A stretch of 64,000 bases of DNA, from assembly GCA_023301685.1 (NCBI GenBank), contig JALZUG010000051.1:1-64000 (forward strand), written 5' to 3'. The position numbers and the translations under genes were made by a program. The DNA comes from Rickettsiaceae bacterium. Its GTDB lineage: Bacteria; Pseudomonadota; Alphaproteobacteria; Rickettsiales; Rickettsiaceae. The notes under the pieces are model-generated. The model worked only from the letters and a program-made list of their open reading frames with translations. It was not told the origin of the DNA and ran no database searches. Of the stretch, positions 1-9,710 are shown piece after piece (position 1 is the stretch's first letter; each line of letters opens with the position of its first letter).

Positions 1-642
1 ATTGCGCAGATAAAAGAAGGTCTTGATGCAGGAGTTTTTTATTACCTAACAAAACCAATACAAGATGAAGTATTAAAATCTGTTGTGTCTTCAGCTGTAA
101 AAGAATCAAAACAGACGAGAGCTCTAAATGTTGAATTAGGTAGGCATAAAACCAGCTTTAAATTAATGGACAGTGCGGTTTTTCACTTAAAAACACTTGA
201 AGAAGCTGAAGGAGTTGCATGCTTCCTTGCCAATTGTTTTCCAGATTCTGAAGCAATGTTACCCGCGATAGCAGAATTAATAATTAATGCAGTAGAACAC
301 GGAAATCTTGCTATCTCTTATGAAGATAAAACAAAATTAATTGAAAATGGAAGCTGGAGAAATGAACTGACGAGAAGAGCTAATCTTCCAGAGCATAAGA
401 ATAAGATAGTCGAAGTATTCTATAAACATGAAGGTAACAAATATGTTATTAGAATCTCAGACCAAGGCCAAGGGTTTCCGTGGCCTAAATATATCAATGT
501 TGATCCTGCAAGGGCTCTTGATAATCATGGAAGAGGTATTGCTAGAGCTAATATGATATTTACTAAACTACAATACAATAAGGAAGGCAACCAGGTTTTA
601 GCAACCTTAGACAAATCAGAAGTAACCTCTATTGATTGGTAA
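1..642 (+). CDS. Response-regulator/HATPase fusion protein (5' end outside window)
   Basis: The reading frame is open from base 1, so the gene starts upstream. The first 28 or so codons read as the end of a receiver domain, with the conserved Lys-Pro (YYLTKPI, bases 40-60). After a linker comes a GHKL ATPase domain: an N-box ELIINAVEHGN, a G1 box DQGQGFPW and a G2 box HGRGIARAN. This small, kinase-core-free layout resembles RsbW/SpoIIAB-type anti-sigma or serine kinase ATPase domains driven by a receiver; that function is inferred. It lies 9 bases before the hybrid kinase gene, so the two probably form one phosphorelay operon. An internal GTG at 85 could be mistaken for the start, but it would cut the receiver domain away. 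Confidence 0.85.
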   Translation: MAQIKEGLDAGVFYYLTKPIQDEVLKSVVSSAVKESKQTRALNVELGRHKTSFKLMDSAVFHLKTLEEAEGVACFLANCFPDSEAMLPAIAELIINAVEHGNLAISYEDKTKLIENGSWRNELTRRANLPEHKNKIVEVFYKHEGNKYVIRISDQGQGFPWPKYINVDPARALDNHGRGIARANMIFTKLQYNKEGNQVLATLDKSEVTSIDW

Positions 643-651
643 AGTTAAAAT

Positions 652-3600
652 ATGAAAAAAACCATATTAAGTATTTTTATACTCTTCTTAGCCTACTTCA
701 TTCCAGGCAAACTTGGTTTTTTATTAGCATTACCACCTGATGGATCTACAGCAATATGGCCTTCGTCAGGTTTTGCTTCTGCAGGTGTAATATTACTTGG
801 TTATGGATCTCTGCCAGGGGTATTTCTTGGATCATTATTTCTTAACTTACACCACAAACTTACAATTGCAGAAATCTTCTCTCCCGAAGTATTTAAGTAT
901 ACAACGAAAGCATCATTTATTGCACTTGGGGCATTATTAGAATCCTTGTCTGTTGCATACATTGTCAGAAGGTTTATTGGATTCCCTAGTCATTTCTCTC
1001 ACTGGAAAGATATCATTATTCTATTTATTTTTGCAGGATTGATTGGTTCTATACCATCACCTACAATATCTATTACTACTTTCTATTTTATGGGCTTTGT
1101 TACCATGAATAGCTTTTTATATAATTGGGTTTCATGGTGGACTGGAAATAGCCTTGGAATTATTGCAATCACTCCAATATTAGTAACTATATTTTCTCCT
1201 ACAGAATATATTAGCAATAAAAGAAAAATATTTATTGCTATACCACTTATAACAGTCTTAGCATTAGTTGCGTTTGCTTTTGTAAATACGAATAAATATG
1301 AACAGAGAAAATTGCAACAAAATCTAGAACAAGAAGCAAAAAACACTGTTGTTAAGCTAGAGAACCGTATCCAGACCAAATTTAATCAAGTAGCTGCTTT
1401 GGAAAGTTTCTACGGTGCTAGCAATAACGTAGATAGATCAGAATTCAGACAATTTGTTAAGCATTCGATTGAAAAATCTAGCTGGCTACATGCGATTGAG
1501 TGGATGCCAAAGGTGACTAAAGCAAATAGAGCCCAAATTATTAAAAATGCAAAAAAAGATGGTATTAAGGATTTTAAAATTACAACCACTAATAACAAGC
1601 CTGCGGCAAAGTTTCAATTCCCTATTGTGTATTCAGAATCCAAAGATGGTCCTCCTCATAATTTTGGATTAGACATAATGTCAAACTCGGAAATATCTTC
1701 ACAACTCTTAGAAGCAATCTCTACTGGAAAAATGATAGCTACTGAGGTTAAGGATATTCAAGAAAACGATAAAACTCTACGTACCTTTTCCATATACAGA
1801 CCAATATATAGCAATCAACCATTAGACTCTAATGAACAAAGAGAGAAAAATATTATAGGATTTATTTCGGGTAGATATGTTATAGATACAGTAATTAGTC
1901 AATATGCAGAAGAACTCAAAGAAAAAGGAATAGAAATAAATGTATTTGACCATACACTTACTTTAGATAATACAAATGAAATATATAAATCGTACAAAGG
2001 ATCACCCGAATTTTTACTAAACACGGCTATTTGTATTGATGTTGCAGGTCGTATATGGACAGTAAAGTTCATGCAAACTGAAGAATATCTTGTTGCCAAC
2101 AAAGAATGGCATCTATGGTACTTGTTGCTTGCTGGGCTTGCTTTAGAAGCATTTACCGCAATTTTAACGCTTATAATTACAGGTTATTCTGCAACAATTG
2201 AATCTTTAGTCAAAAAGAAAACAGCAGATTTAGAAGAAAGTGAACATAGATTCCAACTAGCAGTCAAAGGAACAAAGGATGGTATTTGGGACTGGGAAAA
2301 CACCTCGGAAGATACACAATACTGGTCACCACAGTTCTATAGGTTACTTGGCTATGAAAATGAAGAACTAGAAGCGAAGCAATCAACCTTTATGTCAATG
2401 ATTCATTCTGATGATTTAGCCGCAGTTAAAAAATCCTTTAATGCTCATATATATAAAGGCAGAACATTCGATATAGAGCACAGAATGAAAAAAAAGTCTG
2501 GTAAACATGGTTGGTTCCAATCAAGAGGTATCATAATTGTTGATCCTGTCACAAACGAGAAAAGAATGACTGGATCTATCAGTGATATAAGCGATAGAAA
2601 AAATACTGAAAAGAAACTGCAGCAAGCAAAGGATGAAGCTGAATCAGCAACCAGAATGAAATCTGATTTCTTAGCAACAATGAGTCATGAAATTAGAACT
2701 CCAATGAATGGAATAATCGGTACTACTGAATTGGTACTCGATACAGAATTGACAACTCAGCAAAAAGGCTACTTAGATAATATTCTTTTCTCCGCGGAAA
2801 ATCTACTAGAGATACTAAATGATATTTTAGATTTCTCAAAAATTGAAGCTGGTAAAATGGAAATAGAAATGCAACCATTTAACCTGAGAAGAGCTTCTCA
2901 AGAAGTTATTGATTTACTTCTACCAAAAGCCCAACAAAAGGATCTAGAACTTATACTAGACTTCAAAAAAGATGCTCATGAATTTATTGTCTCCGACTCA
3001 ATGAGAATCAGACAGATTCTGCATAATTTTGTTGGAAACGCAATAAAATTTACTGAAAAAGGAAAAATTACTATTACTGTTGAAAATCTACAGAAAGTAA
3101 AAGCTCCAAAAGGTAAAACTATGATGCAAATTTCTGTAGCAGATACAGGTATAGGATTAACTAAAGAACAACGTAGAGCCATTTTCAATAAATTTGTTCA
3201 AGCTGATAGCTCAACTACTAGAAAATTTGGAGGAACTGGTCTTGGACTTGCTATATGCCAAATGCTAGTAGCTATGCTTGGAGGTGAAATTGGCGTTGAA
3301 AGCCAGCCTGGTAAAGGTTCTGTATTCTCATTCTCAATGCTATTTGATATTACATCAAAGGATAGCATCACTGAAAAAACAGTTGATACTGGTGCTAATG
3401 AGCTTGATCACGGCGTTAAAACACCGATAAAAGTTCTGATGGCTGAAGATAATAGGATCAACGCTGAATTTGCCAAAGAGATGTTAGAAAAACTTAAATG
3501 TGACGTAATAGTAGTAAGAAATGGACGCGAGGCTCATGAAATATTGCAAAAAAATCGAGAATTTGATCTAATATTTATGGATTGCCAAATGCCAATAATG

Positions 3601-3804
3601 GATGGTTTTGAAGCTACTAAGAATGTCAGAGAATATGAAGCAAAAAATAAACATGGTCACATACCAATCGTAGCTCTAACTGCAAACGCAATGAAAGGCG
3701 ACCGTGAAAAATGTATAAAAGCTGGAATGGACGATTACTTAAGTAAACCAGTACGACAAAAAGATTTCGCTGGTATGATTAGAAAATGGTTAGGTGGAAA
3801 ATAA
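652..3804 (+). CDS. Hybrid sensor histidine kinase (MASE1-CHASE-PAS-HisKA-HATPase-REC)
   Basis: This is a 1050-residue inner-membrane sensor. Residues 1 to about 215 form a multi-pass MASE1-like membrane domain. About 230-420 is a CHASE-like extracytoplasmic domain, closed by a membrane helix near 490-510. A PAS domain follows (about 535-645, GIWDWENTSEDTQYWSP). HisKA carries SHEIRTPMNG with the phospho-accepting His at residue 679. The ATPase domain has NAIKFTE, DTGIGL and GGTGLGL motifs. The C-terminal receiver has the acceptor Asp in FMDCQMPIMDG at residue 977, and the conserved Lys in LSKPV. All key residues are present, so it should be an active His-Asp hybrid kinase. The HPt gene that follows supplies the next step. 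The sensed ligand is unknown. Confidence 0.93.
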   Translation: MKKTILSIFILFLAYFIPGKLGFLLALPPDGSTAIWPSSGFASAGVILLGYGSLPGVFLGSLFLNLHHKLTIAEIFSPEVFKYTTKASFIALGALLESLSVAYIVRRFIGFPSHFSHWKDIIILFIFAGLIGSIPSPTISITTFYFMGFVTMNSFLYNWVSWWTGNSLGIIAITPILVTIFSPTEYISNKRKIFIAIPLITVLALVAFAFVNTNKYEQRKLQQNLEQEAKNTVVKLENRIQTKFNQVAALESFYGASNNVDRSEFRQFVKHSIEKSSWLHAIEWMPKVTKANRAQIIKNAKKDGIKDFKITTTNNKPAAKFQFPIVYSESKDGPPHNFGLDIMSNSEISSQLLEAISTGKMIATEVKDIQENDKTLRTFSIYRPIYSNQPLDSNEQREKNIIGFISGRYVIDTVISQYAEELKEKGIEINVFDHTLTLDNTNEIYKSYKGSPEFLLNTAICIDVAGRIWTVKFMQTEEYLVANKEWHLWYLLLAGLALEAFTAILTLIITGYSATIESLVKKKTADLEESEHRFQLAVKGTKDGIWDWENTSEDTQYWSPQFYRLLGYENEELEAKQSTFMSMIHSDDLAAVKKSFNAHIYKGRTFDIEHRMKKKSGKHGWFQSRGIIIVDPVTNEKRMTGSISDISDRKNTEKKLQQAKDEAESATRMKSDFLATMSHEIRTPMNGIIGTTELVLDTELTTQQKGYLDNILFSAENLLEILNDILDFSKIEAGKMEIEMQPFNLRRASQEVIDLLLPKAQQKDLELILDFKKDAHEFIVSDSMRIRQILHNFVGNAIKFTEKGKITITVENLQKVKAPKGKTMMQISVADTGIGLTKEQRRAIFNKFVQADSSTTRKFGGTGLGLAICQMLVAMLGGEIGVESQPGKGSVFSFSMLFDITSKDSITEKTVDTGANELDHGVKTPIKVLMAEDNRINAEFAKEMLEKLKCDVIVVRNGREAHEILQKNREFDLIFMDCQMPIMDGFEATKNVREYEAKNKHGHIPIVALTANAMKGDREKCIKAGMDDYLSKPVRQKDFAGMIRKWLGGK

Positions 3805-3829
3805 ATTTTAATTAGGGGAGGAAATTGTT

Positions 3830-4198
3830 ATGAATGAACAACTAGAAATATTAAATATGAGTATAGTAGAAGAAGCGCGGGAATTAATGAGCGACCGTTT
3901 CCCAATGATGGTGAAATATTTCCTTGAAGATACCCAGATGTACCTAGAAGAGATAGAAAAGGGTGTAAAGGAAAATAACGCTGAAATAGCAATTTCACCA
4001 GCGCATACTATTAAATCTTCTGCAAAGCAACTTGGTGCTGAAAGAGTCTCTGATATATCGAGATCGATAGAAGAAATATGCCGCAACATTACTGAAAATG
4101 GAAAAAATGATGATTTTTCACAATTTGAAAAATTATATGGAGAGCTAAAAGAAGAAATAGAGGCTGCAACCCCAGAACTAACTAAATTATGTAACTAA
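3830..4198 (+). CDS. HPt domain histidine phosphotransfer protein
   Basis: This 122-residue all-helical protein has the HPt signature AHTIKSSAKQLGA, with the phospho-accepting His at residue 59. It has no membrane segment or other domain. A strong purine-rich ribosome binding site (GGGGAGG, around 3816) precedes the ATG, 25 bases after the hybrid kinase. It most likely takes phosphate from the kinase receiver and passes it to a separate response regulator, possibly the receiver-ATPase protein at the window's left edge. The stop overlaps the next start codon (TAATG). Confidence 0.88.
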   Translation: MNEQLEILNMSIVEEARELMSDRFPMMVKYFLEDTQMYLEEIEKGVKENNAEIAISPAHTIKSSAKQLGAERVSDISRSIEEICRNITENGKNDDFSQFEKLYGELKEEIEAATPELTKLCN

Positions 4199-4869
4199 TG
4201 GATAAATCACAAGGTTTTAATGGATTTAATAAAGAAGGGCTTATATTCCTAAAAAAGCTATCTAAGAATAATAATAGGGATTGGTTTGAATCCAACAAAT
4301 TTCTATTTAAAGATATTTTAGAACCTGATGCTAAAAATTTCACTCTTTCACTTAAAGACTCTTTGGAAAAACTGATAAGCAAGCCAATTAAAAGTAAAAT
4401 TTTTCGCATTTATAGAGATGTTAGATTCAGTAAAGATAAAACACCATATAACCCTCATATTAGAATTGCATTCTATATAGAAGAAAACCAAAATGGCCCA
4501 GCATTCATGCTTTCTCTTGAACCTAATCAATCTTTAATTATAGGCTGCGGTATATTTGAATTTTCTAAAAGTGATATTGAGATATATAGAAAAAGCATAC
4601 TTACAAATTCAAAAAGACAAAATCTTGATAAAATTCTAAAAGACGTCGAAAATAATCAATATCGAATAGATATGCCTTCTTATAAAAAAATACCAAAAGA
4701 ATACATAGATAAGCACTCTCAAGAAGAATTTTTAAAAGCAAAAGGTCTAACTGTTTGGAAAGAATCTAATATACCAAAAGAGTTTTTCAATAAAGACGCT
4801 GTAGAGTTTAGTCTTACTCAATATAAGCAAATGCTTCCTCTACATAGCTGGTTTAATTTCAAGCAATAA
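4198..4869 (+). CDS. DUF2461 domain-containing protein
   Basis: This 223-residue soluble protein matches the DUF2461/TIGR02453 pattern: an N-terminal GFNKEGLIFLKKLSKNNNRDWF block, and the RIYRDVRFSKDKTPYNPH block that marks the family. Its biochemical role is unknown. The start overlaps the stop of the HPt gene by one base, which suggests translational coupling, but no functional link to the phosphorelay is known. Confidence 0.82.
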   Translation: MDKSQGFNGFNKEGLIFLKKLSKNNNRDWFESNKFLFKDILEPDAKNFTLSLKDSLEKLISKPIKSKIFRIYRDVRFSKDKTPYNPHIRIAFYIEENQNGPAFMLSLEPNQSLIIGCGIFEFSKSDIEIYRKSILTNSKRQNLDKILKDVENNQYRIDMPSYKKIPKEYIDKHSQEEFLKAKGLTVWKESNIPKEFFNKDAVEFSLTQYKQMLPLHSWFNFKQ

Positions 4870-4871
4870 AT

Positions 4872-5201
4872 ATGGCACATAATACAGATCTAGAACAAAG
4901 AATTGAAGAAAATTTTCCAATGGACCTAGCATATTCTAAAAAGAAAATGTTTGGCGGCATTGCCTGGCTTTTAAATGGTAATATGTGTTTTGGAGTCCAC
5001 AAAGACTACCTTATCATCAGAATTGGGCAAGACTACTCAAATCAAATTGCAGATAATGATGGTGTAAGCGAAATGGATATCACAGGAAAAGCGATGAAAG
5101 GTTGGAAAAAAGTTGAATTAAGTGCTTTACCCGATAATGATGAACTAAAAAAATACCTACAACTTGCAGAAAAATTTGTTAGCACCCTACCTAATAAATA
5201 A
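4872..5201 (+). CDS. TfoX N-terminal domain protein
   Basis: A 109-residue protein of the TfoX/Sxy N-terminal domain type. The supporting block is KKMFGGIAWLLNGNMCFGVH, followed by LIIRIG and a C-terminal MKGWKKVEL segment. In gammaproteobacteria Sxy/TfoX regulates competence, but single-domain versions are widespread and of unknown function. It starts 2 bases after the DUF2461 stop, so the two are co-transcribed. A hairpin at 5306-5332 follows. Confidence 0.82.
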   Translation: MAHNTDLEQRIEENFPMDLAYSKKKMFGGIAWLLNGNMCFGVHKDYLIIRIGQDYSNQIADNDGVSEMDITGKAMKGWKKVELSALPDNDELKKYLQLAEKFVSTLPNK

Positions 5202-5305
5202 TATTATCAAATTATAACAGACATATGTGATATAGCTAAGTGCCTTATAACCTTATGCTACCTTAAGAAGCAACGCTTCTAACTCTTAAAGAAATATTAT
5301 AGGAT

Positions 5306-5332
5306 AAAAAGTAGCCAAAAGGCTACTTTTTT
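5306..5332. terminator. Bidirectional intrinsic terminator
   Basis: An A-tract, the stem GTAGCC-AAAA-GGCTAC and a T-tract form a compact hairpin usable on both strands. It sits between the convergent TfoX-domain gene (plus) and the lipoprotein-like gene (minus). Confidence 0.85.
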
Positions 5333-5359
5333 AACACCAAAAACTAACTATTTCATCAA

Positions 5360-5614
5360 TTATTTAAAGTTGTTTATTATTGGCATGTGCGAATTATTTG
5401 CTGCAGCAGAGGATGCACCTTTACCACCTCTATTATGCTCTACATAATTAAAAAATGCATGTCTTGTCGTTGATATCCAACCTGATTCCTGTGTACGCAC
5501 ATATTGAGCATCTTTTTGAATTGATGAACAAAATTGCTGTGCAAGAGATGTAGTTTCATGCAGATCGTTTTCAGAAAAATCAATTACAACGCTCGCAGGT
5601 ATAAAGCTCAACAT
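5360..5614 (-). CDS. Putative small lipoprotein; start codon unclear
   Basis: The first ATG at 5614 gives 84 residues (with Ser/Ala/Asn-rich C-terminus) and no recognised domain. The same frame is open upstream to a TAA at 5684-5686. Those 23 codons encode a hydrophobic stretch ending LLAACSSS, a textbook lipobox with Cys at 5639-5641. That extension has no ATG, GTG or TTG, so the signal peptide cannot be started conventionally. The extension overlaps the 3' end of infC. Either an unusual start is used, a frameshift joins it to upstream sequence, or the gene has lost its start and is decaying. Function unknown. Confidence 0.55.
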   Translation of the reverse strand: MLSFIPASVVIDFSENDLHETTSLAQQFCSSIQKDAQYVRTQESGWISTTRHAFFNYVEHNRGGKGASSAAANNSHMPIINNFK

Positions 5615-5673
5615 TTTTGGATGTAGTCTGCTACTAGAACATGCTGCTAATAAAAATATAGCGCTAAATAAAA

Positions 5674-6201
5674 CTAAGAAATATTAGAACTTAATATCAT
5701 AATAATTTGCTTGCCTTCCATCTTTGGTTCTGCATCAATTTTTGCCACTTCTCTCAGTGATTCTAGAACCTTTTGGAACAATTCATGACCTTTATCACGG
5801 TGAACAATTTCTCTACCTTTAAACCACAAAGAAACCTTTACTTTATCACCACTTTCAAGAAATTTTCTAATTTTATTAATCTTAACATCGAAATCACCTT
5901 GGCCAATATTCACTTTAAATTTCATCTCTTTTAAAGAGGTTCTTTTTTGCTTTTTCTTAGCTTCTTGCTGTCTCTTTTTTGAATCATATTTATAGCGACT
6001 AAAATCTAAAATCTTACATACTGGTGGTTCTGCATTAGGTGATATCTCAACTAAGTCTAAACCTTTAGCTGATGCTTGCCTCATAGCATCAGCTATACTT
6101 ACAACACCAATCATTTCACCTTCTGTATCTACTAGACGTACTTTTTCGACCTGAATTTCCCTATTAGCTCTAGGAAACTTACTTTTCTTGTAACTTGATA
6201 T
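5674..6201 (-). CDS. infC: Translation initiation factor IF-3, AUA start
   Basis: IF-3 binds the 30S subunit and proofreads start codons. The N-domain ([20 protein letters not shown]) and C-domain ([14 protein letters not shown]) are clear. The first ATG, at 6114, lies inside the N-domain and would delete a conserved strand and its linker. The frame stays open upstream to a stop at 6220-6222 with no ATG/GTG/TTG. An ATA at 6201-6199 is preceded by GGAG (6212-6209) at 7-base spacing, giving 175 residues, the usual IF-3 length. Non-AUG starts of the AUU/AUC/AUA class are known for infC and underlie its autoregulation. The gene follows thrS, the classical order. Confidence 0.88.
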   Translation of the reverse strand: MSSYKKSKFPRANREIQVEKVRLVDTEGEMIGVVSIADAMRQASAKGLDLVEISPNAEPPVCKILDFSRYKYDSKKRQQEAKKKQKRTSLKEMKFKVNIGQGDFDVKINKIRKFLESGDKVKVSLWFKGREIVHRDKGHELFQKVLESLREVAKIDAEPKMEGKQIIMILSSNIS

Positions 6202-6232
6202 GTGACTACTCCAAAAAAATTAAAATATAGTT

Positions 6233-8143
6233 TTAGTTTAAATATCTCTTATTCTCGTTTAAAACAACATTAACCAGCTCATCTACAGGAATAGTTTCTT
6301 GATCCTGACTACCTAGTCTTCTTAATGTTACAGTACCTTCTTCCTGCTCTTTTTTACCAATTACAGCAATGATTGGTACTTTCTGATTAGAGAAATTACG
6401 TATTTTATAATTAACTTTTTCCCTTGAAATGTCAAGCTCAGATCTAATCCCAGCACCAATTAACTTAGTATGAATAGCTGAAATATGCTCGTCCAAATCA
6501 TTTGTAATTCCTACAACACCAACTTGAACAGGAGCAAGCCATAGAGGAAACTTCCCAGCATATTCCTCAATTAAAATACCCATAAAGCGTTCAAATGTTC
6601 CAATAATGGCTCGATGTAACATAACTGGTTTTTCTTTATGCCCCCCTGCTGCAATATATTCTGCCCCCAGTCTTTCTGGTAAAACAAAATCAACTTGCAG
6701 TGTGCCACACTGCCAATCTCTTCCAACGGCATCAGTTAACACAAATTCAAGTTTTGGACCATAAAAAGCTCCCTCTCCGGGATTCATTTCATATTCCAGC
6801 CCAGCTTCTTCAACAGCTTCTCTTAATGCAGCTTCTGATTTATCCCAAACAGAATCATCACCAGCTCTTACTTCTGGTCTATCGGAAAATTTAACTTTTA
6901 CCTTCTTAAAACCAAAATCATTATAAACTTCTTGTAACAATCTACAAAACTCAATAGTTTCACTATTAATCTGATCTTCACTACAGAAAATATGAGCATC
7001 ATCTTGCACAAGATTTCTTACTCTAAGTAACCCATGAAGCCCACCCGACGCTTCATTTCTATAACAAGAGCCAAATTCAGCCATACGTAGTGGTAGGTCA
7101 CGATAACTCTTAGTACCTTGATTAAAAATTTGCACGTGACAAGGGCAATTCATAGGTTTTAGAGCATGAATTTTATCTTCTGATTCAACAGTAAACATGT
7201 CTTCTCTGAATTTTTCCCAATGCCCTGAATCTTCCCAAAGTTTTTTATCCACCATAACTGGTGTTTTTACTTCTGAATAGTTAGCTTTTTCAAGCTTCCT
7301 TCTGATATATGCTTCAAGTGTACGGTAGACACTCCAACCTTTATTATGCCAGAAAGGCATCCCTTGGGCTTCTTCTTGAAAATGGAATAAATCCAGCTCT
7401 TTTCCAAGCTTTCTATGGTCCCTTTTTTCTGCCTCTTCTAGCCTATACAAATAATCATCTAATTGCTCTTTTGTTGCCCAAGCTGTACCGTAAATTCTTT
7501 GCAGCATTTCATTATTACTATCACCGCGCCAATATGCGCCAGCAACTTTCATTAATTTAAAATGCTTAATTTTACCTGTAGATGGGCAATGTGGCCCACG
7601 GCACAAATCAATAAAATTACCTTGCCTATACAAAGTTATTTGTTCGCCAGCTGGAATTGACTCAATAATCTCTGCTTTATAATGTTCTCCCATTTTATTG
7701 AACATATTGATTGCATCATCTCGGTCCCATTCTTCTCGGATGAACTTTTCATTGCGCTTTACAATATGACGCATTTTAGCTTCAATCTTGTCAAGATCCG
7801 CTGTTGTAAATGGTGTATCTTTTGCAAAATCATAATAGAACCCATCTTTAATAGCCGGCCCTATTGTAACTTGCACATCTGGAAAAACCTCTTTAGCCGC
7901 TTCAGCAATAATATGTGCTGCATCATGACGAATAATTTCTAGAACTTCTGGATCTTTATCCGTTAAAATACGGAATTTACAATCACTTGTAATAGGCATT
8001 GATAAATCTGTCAATTTTCCATCGACTTCCACTACCATTGCCGCTTTTGCCAATGATTTTGAAATCGATTCTGCTATCTCAAAACCTGTAATATTTTTAT
8101 TAAACTGCTTCTTTGACCCATCTGGGAAAATTACATTTATCAT
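6233..8143 (-). CDS. thrS: Threonyl-tRNA synthetase
   Basis: This 636-residue class II synthetase charges tRNA-Thr. In order it has a TGS domain (about 1-60, [13 protein letters not shown]), an editing domain with [10 protein letters not shown] and the [17 protein letters not shown] region, a catalytic core with [10 protein letters not shown] and [11 protein letters not shown], and a C-terminal anticodon-binding domain ([12 protein letters not shown]). The length is normal. It stands directly upstream of infC, 31 bases before its AUA start, so both probably share a transcript. Confidence 0.97.
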   Translation of the reverse strand: MINVIFPDGSKKQFNKNITGFEIAESISKSLAKAAMVVEVDGKLTDLSMPITSDCKFRILTDKDPEVLEIIRHDAAHIIAEAAKEVFPDVQVTIGPAIKDGFYYDFAKDTPFTTADLDKIEAKMRHIVKRNEKFIREEWDRDDAINMFNKMGEHYKAEIIESIPAGEQITLYRQGNFIDLCRGPHCPSTGKIKHFKLMKVAGAYWRGDSNNEMLQRIYGTAWATKEQLDDYLYRLEEAEKRDHRKLGKELDLFHFQEEAQGMPFWHNKGWSVYRTLEAYIRRKLEKANYSEVKTPVMVDKKLWEDSGHWEKFREDMFTVESEDKIHALKPMNCPCHVQIFNQGTKSYRDLPLRMAEFGSCYRNEASGGLHGLLRVRNLVQDDAHIFCSEDQINSETIEFCRLLQEVYNDFGFKKVKVKFSDRPEVRAGDDSVWDKSEAALREAVEEAGLEYEMNPGEGAFYGPKLEFVLTDAVGRDWQCGTLQVDFVLPERLGAEYIAAGGHKEKPVMLHRAIIGTFERFMGILIEEYAGKFPLWLAPVQVGVVGITNDLDEHISAIHTKLIGAGIRSELDISREKVNYKIRNFSNQKVPIIAVIGKKEQEEGTVTLRRLGSQDQETIPVDELVNVVLNENKRYLN

Positions 8144-8237
8144 ACCGCTATATTTGTATTTTAACTTGATATATTTAGTAGATTTTATATCATCTTGTCA
8201 ATAATTATTGTAGTAAATAAAAGTCGTAAACTTAAAT

Positions 8238-9542
8238 ATGGTTAATATTCCGCACTGGCCTCAAATTTCTTTATGGAAAATACCTAGAGAACAAAGTTTG
8301 GATCATAGCACTAAGATATTGAATGAGCTTGACAATCCACACAAAAAACTACCACCTACTATTCACATAGCAGGTACAAATGGTAAGGGCTCTACTCTTG
8401 CGATGCTTAAAAATATATTTATGCAATCAAACTTCAAGGCCCATAGCTATACGTCTCCGCATCTTATTGAATTTAATGAAAGAATAAAATTACAAAACAA
8501 ACCTATATCTGACAGCCATTTGCGTGAATTACTGGAAGAAACTAAAGCCGCCTCAGACAAATTGAAAATCATTCCAACATTTTTTGAAGGTACTACTATT
8601 GCCGCTTTTCTTGCTTTTCAAAGAAATCCCGCCGACATATTGCTTCTTGAAACTGGCCTTGGTGGACGACTTGATTGTACAAATGTTATAAGCTCACCAA
8701 TATTAACAATTATTACAACAATATCATATGATCACACTGAACAGCTAGGCAAAACGTTAAAAGAGATAGCCACAGAAAAGGCAGGAATTATCAAAAAAAA
8801 TGTGCCATGCATTATTGGACCTCAAGCACAAGAAGTGTATGATGTATTAATAGAAAAATGCAATGAAGTGGGAGCCCCATCATTTTGTTATGAATATGAC
8901 TTCATAAGCCAAAAAACAGAAAATGGTTTTAAATATTGCTCAAAAAACATTGATATTGAGTTACCAGCCCCTAATCTAATTGGAGAACATCAAATTCTTA
9001 ATGCATCTATGGCAATTGCTGCAACAACTATATTAAACAATAAATTTAAAATATCCACGCAAAAGATAGAACAAGGACTAACCTCGACTAACTGGCCAGG
9101 AAGACTCCAGCAAATACATCAAGAACGAGTTAAAGATATAGTTGGAGATAATATTAAAATATATATAGATGGAGCTCACAATGAAGCTGGAGCAGCAAGC
9201 CTTAGCCATTGGTCTAAGCAAAATTTAACTGGTCCAGTTTATATGATACTTGGCATGACAAATAATAGAAATGTAGAAGAATTTTGTAGTCATTTTCAAA
9301 ATATAGTAACTCAAGGTATAGCTGTAACAGTTGAATCAGAACCATCTAGCTATAGCGCAAATATATTAGCACAAAGAGCCGCAAACAGTGGGATCAAATT
9401 CATAGAGTCACACTCTTTAATTGAAGCGCTACATTATGTACAAAGCAAAAATAAGAACATTCCGGCAACAATTATTATCGCTGGATCATTATTCTTAATA
9501 TCAGATTTTTTTAAGCTTGATGAATTGAATGATATAGCTTGA
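8238..9542 (+). CDS. folC: Bifunctional folylpolyglutamate/dihydrofolate synthase
   Basis: A 434-residue Mur-ligase-family enzyme that adds glutamate to dihydropteroate or folates. It shows the P-loop AGTNGKGSTLAML, the TSPHLIEFNERI motif, LLETGLGGRLDCTN and the ISYDHTEQLG block. The C-terminal ligase domain has YIDGAHNEAGA. It diverges from thrS and its ribosome binding site is weak. Retention implies folate metabolism is at least partly kept. Confidence 0.95.
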   Translation: MVNIPHWPQISLWKIPREQSLDHSTKILNELDNPHKKLPPTIHIAGTNGKGSTLAMLKNIFMQSNFKAHSYTSPHLIEFNERIKLQNKPISDSHLRELLEETKAASDKLKIIPTFFEGTTIAAFLAFQRNPADILLLETGLGGRLDCTNVISSPILTIITTISYDHTEQLGKTLKEIATEKAGIIKKNVPCIIGPQAQEVYDVLIEKCNEVGAPSFCYEYDFISQKTENGFKYCSKNIDIELPAPNLIGEHQILNASMAIAATTILNNKFKISTQKIEQGLTSTNWPGRLQQIHQERVKDIVGDNIKIYIDGAHNEAGAASLSHWSKQNLTGPVYMILGMTNNRNVEEFCSHFQNIVTQGIAVTVESEPSSYSANILAQRAANSGIKFIESHSLIEALHYVQSKNKNIPATIIIAGSLFLISDFFKLDELNDIA

Positions 9543-9550
9543 ACTATAGA

Positions 9551-9622
9551 TTAATATTGGATAAATCCACTCATAGTATAAAAAGCACACAGTTATTTAC
9601 TAATCTTTACACCCAATATTAA
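9551..9622. repeat. 10-bp inverted repeat downstream of folC
   Basis: TTAATATTGG (9551-9560) and its exact complement CCAATATTAA (9613-9622) flank 52 bases. It lies just after the folC stop and before the VirB2 promoter. It could be a weak stem or chance in AT-rich DNA. Confidence 0.35.
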
Positions 9623-9638
9623 ATTATTTGCAAAAGAC

Positions 9639-9666
9639 TTGACCCTAAGCCCTGCAAATATATAAA
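9639..9666 (+). promoter_or_regulatory. Sigma-70-like promoter for the VirB2 gene
   Basis: TTGACC (9639-9644) and TATAAA (9661-9666) are separated by 16 bases, close to consensus. The -10 lies 44 bases before the chosen VirB2 start, so the pilin gene can be transcribed on its own. Confidence 0.6.
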
Positions 9667-9710
9667 CTGAAAACTATGTTTAATTCATCTAATTTTTTAT
9701 GAGGTATATA

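Noticed and set aside
5266-5280. AGAAGC-AAC-GCTTCT hairpin as a terminator
   Set aside because: No T-run follows; the true terminator lies 26 bases further on.
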